DNA of 64,000 bases. It comes from Chytridium lagenaria. Its lineage: Eukaryota > Chytridiomycota > Chytridiomycetes > Chytridiales > Chytridiaceae. The notes below the pieces were generated by a model, which worked only from the letters and a program-made list of their open reading frames with translations, was not told the DNA's origin and made no database searches. A program made the position numbers and the translations under genes. Within the stretch, counting starts at the first letter, position 1. Every line of letters begins with the position of its first letter. Location: the NCBI GenBank assembly GCA_025449115.1, contig JAHLKC010000154.1:27680-91679 (forward strand), read 5' to 3'. Of the stretch, positions 59,078 through 64,000 are shown in pieces.

Positions 59078-60740
59078 ATGCAACATCAAGGGAACGGGGG
59101 CAGTTTGTATGGGTGAGGAAATGCTCTTAGTGAAGATTGATGCGAGTAATTTGTGTTAAAGCTGCCTTACACAGACCTCCTGCGGGAATGCAGCCACCAG
59201 TGATGCAGCGTACCTCATCACCAAACTCCGAGGCTACTGCCCCAAGTGCGTCTAATTCAAATCATCCTCATCAAGGCTACCCACAGTATAATTATGCGGG
59301 ACCTCTTAATCCTGGCCAGCTGAACTTTCCGGAGCATTCACATCAATATGCACATCAACACCCTCATCAGCATCCGCATCCGCAATCCGCACCTCAACCC
59401 ATTCCTCAATCTCATCAGCATCCCGTCCACCCAATGCCCATGCATCACTCTCCAGTCCCTGCGCCACATCCACATTTGCAAGGGTCTCCGTCTTTCCACC
59501 ATGAGCCTGATCGAAAGGGGTCGCTTGCCTCCAATGTGAAGTCAACAGGACAAGCCATGTTTAATAAGTTCTGGAGCCTTGGCCGATCCCTTTCTATGTC
59601 TGAAGCATCATTAACAGTCACACATGGAGACGCCCCACCCTCCTACTCGAGGTAATGGGTTCTATATCATCAAAGAGTTAATTCCTTCCTCAAAGCTCGG
59701 TGAGGACAGAGTCATCAACCACGAAGTCAGGACCTTTATTTCCTTCTCATTTGCAAGATGTTCCGCTAAAGTCTGGTCCTCTCTTTGGCCTACACAGTAC
59801 TATTTCGTCAGGGACAGGAACTATATCTTCTTCCGGCAGTCTTTCCTCCAACACTTCGTCGAGGGGAATAATCCGCTCAGGATCTAAGGCCGCAGATGTG
59901 CTTAATTATGATCCGGCCAACCCGCCGCTTGTTTTCTCTATCAGAAGGAATGGTTTAAGGTTTTCTTTTCGTTATAACACATGCTGAAGGATTATTAGAA
60001 ATACCACAATATGCTTTGGTGACTCTCAAGATGTCGCCTTTGCTGTAATATACCCACTGACGGTGAGTAACTTTTTCCTTTTTCATCCTGACTTGCTTCA
60101 AGTCCTTCGGAGACTGGGACATTAGGTTGCAGCGGTCAATTAATGGCCCGATACTGTACAAACTTGGAAAGGTTGGCTTGATTACATATCTTTTTGTTTG
60201 TTGATCTGCATTTTTTGTAGGCTCTGTTTGGATGGGACATGACGCTCGATTCGCCATCGGATCCTCTAAAATCCATGAAGCTTGTTAAAACAGGCGTTCC
60301 ATATGAAACGAAACTTGTGGGAGAGGCTATTAAAAAGAGATGCCATAAGTTTGAATTTCAAGGCGTAACGGTAACTTAGTAATGTTGATTATTTCGCTGA
60401 TGGTTTGTAGTATCAGTGGGATGGAGCTGGCCTTGGAAACAACCTTACGTGTAAGATATCTGGAACAAACAACCTTGTGGCATTGTAAGAAAATTGCTTA
60501 AAATATTCCTTGTCGTCTTCTTATTCTTTACAAGAATTCGTCGCCATCCAACCACGTTTTTGTCGGGTGGAGTCATTGAGATCCAACCAGGTAACGTGAT
60601 TTTCCGTGTTGGTTTGTTGTTTGTACGAATTCTAATATAGTTATGGATTGACTAGGAGGACAAATATGCTCGACCAACTCGTCGCTACTGCGCTTGCGGT
60701 TGAAGAGTGGGAAAACGACAACGCAGTGCAGCGTTATTGA
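59078..60740 (+). CDS. Pro/His-rich protein with a Tubby-C/DUF6593-like C-terminal domain
   Basis: Starts MQHQGNGGSLYG at 59078; intron 59113-59174 leads to PPAGMQPPVMQR. The first 170 residues are rich in His, Pro and Gln (repeated HQHPH). A conserved-looking block follows (STGQAMFNKFWSLGRSLS), then a Ser/Thr-rich linker. The C-terminal 200 residues look like a beta-rich fold: DPANPPLVFSIRRNG, TTICFGDSQDVAFAVIYPLT, ALFGWDMTLDS, YQWDGAGLGNNLTCKISG, IRRHPTTFLSGGVIEIQP and finally MLDQLVATALAVEEWEND. Strands of the type YxWxGxG..LTC followed by a closing helix MLDxxVxTxLxxE resemble the fungal DUF6593/Tubby C-terminal-like fold. This is from memory of the pattern, with no search behind it. One frame adjustment is needed before the last helix. 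The gene is divergent from the IQ-motif gene. Confidence 0.55.
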
Positions 60741-60996
60741 TAAACGTAGGACTCCTCCCTCCATAGACGGATTTCACATACTTTTTTTATCGTTAAGCAC
60801 GTACCTTGTAATATTGAAACAATCTTTGGAGAAGGACGCCCATCTCCTCAATCCGCATTTCCACTCTTTTTTCGGCGTTTTGTGTTTTGTTTGTCCCGCC
60901 TTGACCATTTATTTCGTCATGGTTTTGCCATAGTAAAAATTGTGTAAACTTTGTGCCCCTTGAAGCCTCTTCTTCGACAGCAAGAGGGATTTTGGG

Positions 60997-62749
60997 ATGT
61001 CGACGTCGTCAAGCCTATCGTCATTGTCGGCGAAACTGTCCACCATGGCCGTCTCGGCAAAGAGAAGTCCATTGCTGCGGCTGCCGTTGCAAAAGAAAAT
61101 CCATGGCTGCTGCTGTTATCGTTCAGGAGCGCTCTGTTGTTTGGAAAGGCAAGGCGGCCGAGATGTCGGCAGACGTTGGTATTAAGGCCAAGGAGGCTTA
61201 TGCGGCTGCGCGGAAATCGGAGATATATGAGAAAGGGCGACGTACTTTGGTGGAAAGAAAGGTAAGCTTTGATGGTGGATGTGTCGGGTGGTAAACTTAC
61301 ACGATGCTCTGCAGATGGTGACAGGAAGTCGACGGATTCTCTATCCTACCCTGGAATATTTGGGATGCCTCTTCAAGAAGTTCTTGCTCGGACAAAGCAG
61401 GATTCTCTGGATGCAACCGTACCCCCAATTGTTTTCCGTTGCGTAGAATACATAAATTCAGCATGTAAGGATACCACTTGTATTTTCAGCTTAGGCTCAC
61501 CCTTCCTCCTATAGTCTTGACAGAGATTGGACTCTATCGAGTTTCGGGATCATCGACTGAGATCAACTACTTGAAGGGACTCTTCAACATAGGTGGCGAT
61601 GTTGACCTGTTTGAGCTTCAGCCTGATTGTAACGCTGTTTGCTCAGTATTTAAAGGGTTCTTGAGAGAATGTGAGTCCAACCATTAGATGTTTACAGCCC
61701 TAAAGATGACGATAGTGCCGGATCCCATACTCACGAACAAGCTGGCAGCGGACTTTCAGGCTCTATTTCCTGGCGGAGAAGATTCAGGAAGCCTCCCCTC
61801 ATCACCGACATCCCCTTCCCCCGAAATGGTCATCACTCCGTTACTCGTTTCCAGCATACGTAAATTAACAGCAAAGCTGCCCAAGTCAACGTGGATGTCC
61901 TCCGTCTTCTAATGTCTCATCTCGACAAGGTTCAACAACATTCTTCCGAGAATAAGATGACCCTTACAAACTTAGCGGTTATCTTCTCACCGACACTCCA
62001 AATTAACAGTTCTTTGTTCAAAGCCTTGATATTGAATTGGGATATTTTGTTACCTGCTGACTCTGGGATATCTGAAGTTTATGAGATTTCCCAACTTCGG
62101 CCGCGTACCGTATCCCAATCTCCACAAACAGGACACAAAGTATTCCACCACCCCGACCACCGCTACCCAAAAGTCTGGCCAATTCCGCAGTTCGACGTTC
62201 TACTGGTGACAAAGAGCTTTACGTGGACTCAAATCCTTTTGAAACTGATAACCACCAAATTCCTCCTCGTACGGGAGCTCGGAAGCCCGTTTCAGCCGCC
62301 CGCAGCATCGACTCAATGATGGAGAGTGCTACACTTCGAGATGACATGCCAAAAGCTTATGCTGATCCTCCTGCACGGGTTTCAAGTCCTCCCATCACAC
62401 GCTCGAACGTAAACTCAATCGCTGGACAATTTGAAGGTTTACGCTCTGTGAACAATAGCCCTCTTGCTAAGCCTGCGTCGAATGGCTCCATTCGCGTCCC
62501 TTTAAAGGGTGGTGACAACTCTAATAGCTCTCCTATCTCCATCCAAACTTCCACAACATCATCCTCCTCAAACTCGTTCTTCACTACCACCTCTGCCTTA
62601 AGGCCCCCACCATCAGCATCATCTTCATCATCATCATCATCGCCACGTCCATATTTCCAATCACCTTCATCATCACCATCATCAACATCCGCTGCGTCAA
62701 CAGCGCCGCGTAAGATTCCACCACCACCACCACCTTCCAGAAAAGAATA
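60997..62749 (+). CDS. RhoGAP-domain protein with disordered, NPF-containing tail
   Basis: GTPase-activating protein for Rho-family GTPases. It starts MSTSSSLSSLSAKLSTM at 60997. A helical segment KAAEMSADVGIKAKEAYAAA continues after a frame change near 61100. The RhoGAP domain begins GIFGMPLQEVLART and IVFRCVEYI; the catalytic arginine finger is in LTEIGLYRVSGSS. It continues VFKGFLRE, LPDPILTNKL after intron 61670-61716, and NVDVLRLLMSHL then TLTNLAVIFSPTL. A one-base break lies near 61893. The tail is Pro/Ser-rich with a polyproline run, an NPF tripeptide (62232-62240) and a (TCA)n-encoded Ser tract near 62610-62645. The NPF motif could bind EH-domain proteins such as the scaffold at 20598-28053 (inference). 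Confidence 0.85.
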
Positions 62750-63043
62750 GGCTCCAACACTCCACTTTCCGCTGATTCTCTATAACACTTTTACACAATA
62801 AATAATTAAAGATATAAGAAAAGCAGGTTGTCATCCTGGACAATTGTCAGCTGGACAAGCTGGCCTTGAATTTGGATAGGTGGCCGTGCCGCCACTCCGA
62901 CGATCCTTTTGCGAACACTGCCCAGAGACTCTCGTGAGCACTCCACACTCGCCGCTTCAAAGCCCCCATGAAGAAGCATTTTTTTGCAATAATCGGTATC
63001 TGGGATTGAAAATCACACACCTCATAGAGCGATTTGGTGTTGC
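62750..63043. other. Spacer
   Basis: About 290 bp holding an AATAAA-type sequence at 62797 just after the RhoGAP stop, then the promoter side of the last gene. A minus-strand frame at 62847-63068 has no recognisable features. Confidence 0.45.
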
Positions 63044-64000
63044 ATGAAGACCGTCCTCCCTGCTGCACTTGCTGCTACTGCATGTCCACTTCGGTGAACC
63101 TAAGTGCTGCGACTTTGGTGGAGACAACATTACCGCCCCAATCTGCAGGATCTGGTATGATTATATCATTCGGCATTTCAAAGCTTACCGTCGATTTCAT
63201 AATAGCCTCTCCGAAGATGATGCCGATAATCTTTTGCACCATGCAGATGGTAAAGAATACTTCATCGTAAAGATCTGACATACAGCAAGGGCATTCATGT
63301 TGTGCATCGATATTGCTTAAACCAGTGGAGATTGACGCTGTTCTCGCATGGATATCTGAAGAGTGGACAGAAGATGCGGTTAATGTGAGTGGAATGAATT
63401 AATTGGATTGAAAGCTGATTATATAGGTGTGTCAACACGTTTATGAAGTACAAGGGAACTGGCTCGGCGGTTTACTTCAAACCAGAGGTACATCGTATTG
63501 AATCCGATGCCTTTCTTTAATTTCACATGTAGTCGGCGAACTTTCGGTATCGCTCTATCCTATCAACATTTCTTCTAGGGCTCTTCTACAACATCACGCA
63601 CTTTTTCACCTTATACGTATTGCAAGGAGAAGAAGGCGTGCCATCAAATGGGTTTCAAAGGACCGGCCAAATGGCTAGACTTCTTCGTGACTCGACTTGC
63701 AGTAGCTTTGGACCAATGACCATCCCGTGCCTCCCTATCAGCTTCCAGCCACTCATCCCCATCCTCGCACCCCTCTTTGCAGCCGCAACGGTCCTGCTTG
63801 ATGGATGCATTTTAGGAGTCATTATCGTAAAATCCGTACCAAAAAAATTACGTCTGGTAAGGCATATCTTCATGTGCCATTTTCACTAAACTCCCATCCC
63901 AGATTTTTTACGTCGTTCACGTTCTCGCCGTCTACAACACTGGTCTCCTGATGCCTTTTGAATACCTTGATCTTGTTCAAAACTTTCTTATCGAAGCTAT
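63044..64000 (+). CDS. Start of a multi-pass membrane protein, unrecognised, cut by the window end
   Basis: A possible signal sequence (MKTVLPAALAATACPLR, 63044) is followed after a frame change by CCDFGGDNITAPICRIWYDY and IIRHFKAYRRFHNSLSEDDA. An exon then gives KPVEIDAVLAWISEEWTEDA, and another VCQHVYEVQGNWLGGLLQTR. The next gives RSILSTFLLGLFYNITHFFT and a long hydrophobic stretch PLIPILAPLFAAATVLLDGC with ILGVIIVKSVPKKLRL. The last exon in the window, FYVVHVLAVYNTGLLMPFEY, continues beyond 64000. Several hydrophobic segments indicate an integral membrane protein. I do not recognise the family, and the start and exon joins are tentative. Confidence 0.4.

Noticed and set aside
58814..59116. 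ORFs on both strands in the gap between the IQ gene and the Pro/His-rich gene
   Set aside because: They overlap the divergent promoter and first exons; the plus-strand ones are antisense to the IQ gene's first exon.
1..64000. tRNA genes, CRISPR arrays, transposable elements or viral insertions
   Set aside because: No cloverleaf with a B-box-like sequence, no repeat-spacer pattern, and no transposase, reverse transcriptase or capsid motif was recognised in any frame.

Overview
The window reads as nuclear DNA of a zoosporic, early-diverging fungus, most likely a chytrid (inference). Genes are compact and carry many 45-140 nt GT-AG introns. Fungal markers (Rxt3, a Sel1/Skt5-like protein, an FSH1-type hydrolase) sit beside genes that Dikarya usually lack, such as a P2X receptor, FAM72 and an intersectin-type EH-SH3-DH-PH protein. 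No tRNA, rRNA, CRISPR array or transposon was recognised.

Layout. 1-5.8 kb: 3' part of a nonribosomal peptide synthetase with two near-duplicate A-T modules, one condensation domain and a C-terminal FSH1-like hydrolase. 6.7-11.5 kb: three tandem minus-strand MscL-type mechanosensitive channels. 12-12.7 kb: an atypical SDR with a CCAAT-rich upstream region. 13.2-16.2 kb: two tandem TMEM198-like membrane proteins. 16.9-19.4 kb: a Sel1-repeat protein. 20.6-28.1 kb: a giant Pan1/intersectin-like endocytic scaffold with a Rho-GEF tail. 28.5-33.6 kb: an LRR protein built from 72-nt exons, then an unrecognised disordered protein. 34.1-37.4 kb: FAM72, then a Sec2/Rabin8 Rab-GEF. 37.7-41.7 kb: Rxt3 and a C2-like protein. 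41.8-44.6 kb: divergent FDXR/Arh1 and a CHY zinc-finger protein. 44.9-49.7 kb: P2X receptor, zeta-crystallin-type quinone reductase, and a small membrane protein, all on the minus strand. 49.7-53.4 kb: an Msp1/ATAD1-like AAA+ ATPase, divergent from the small protein across about 50 bp. 53.6-58.8 kb: a large IQ-motif protein. 59.1-62.8 kb: a Tubby/DUF6593-like protein and a RhoGAP. 63-64 kb: start of an unrecognised membrane protein.

Themes. One stretch (6.7-16.2 kb) is a run of tandemly duplicated membrane genes. Several genes concern membrane traffic and small GTPases (intersectin-like GEF, Rabin8, RhoGAP with an NPF motif), and several products look mitochondrial (FDXR, quinone reductase, AAA ATPase, small coiled-coil protein). 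Many otherwise well conserved genes are interrupted by single-base indels, often in homopolymers. This points either to residual assembly errors or, for the NRPS and two of the MscL copies, to real decay. Coordinates of multi-exon genes are start-to-stop spans; splice sites were placed by eye.
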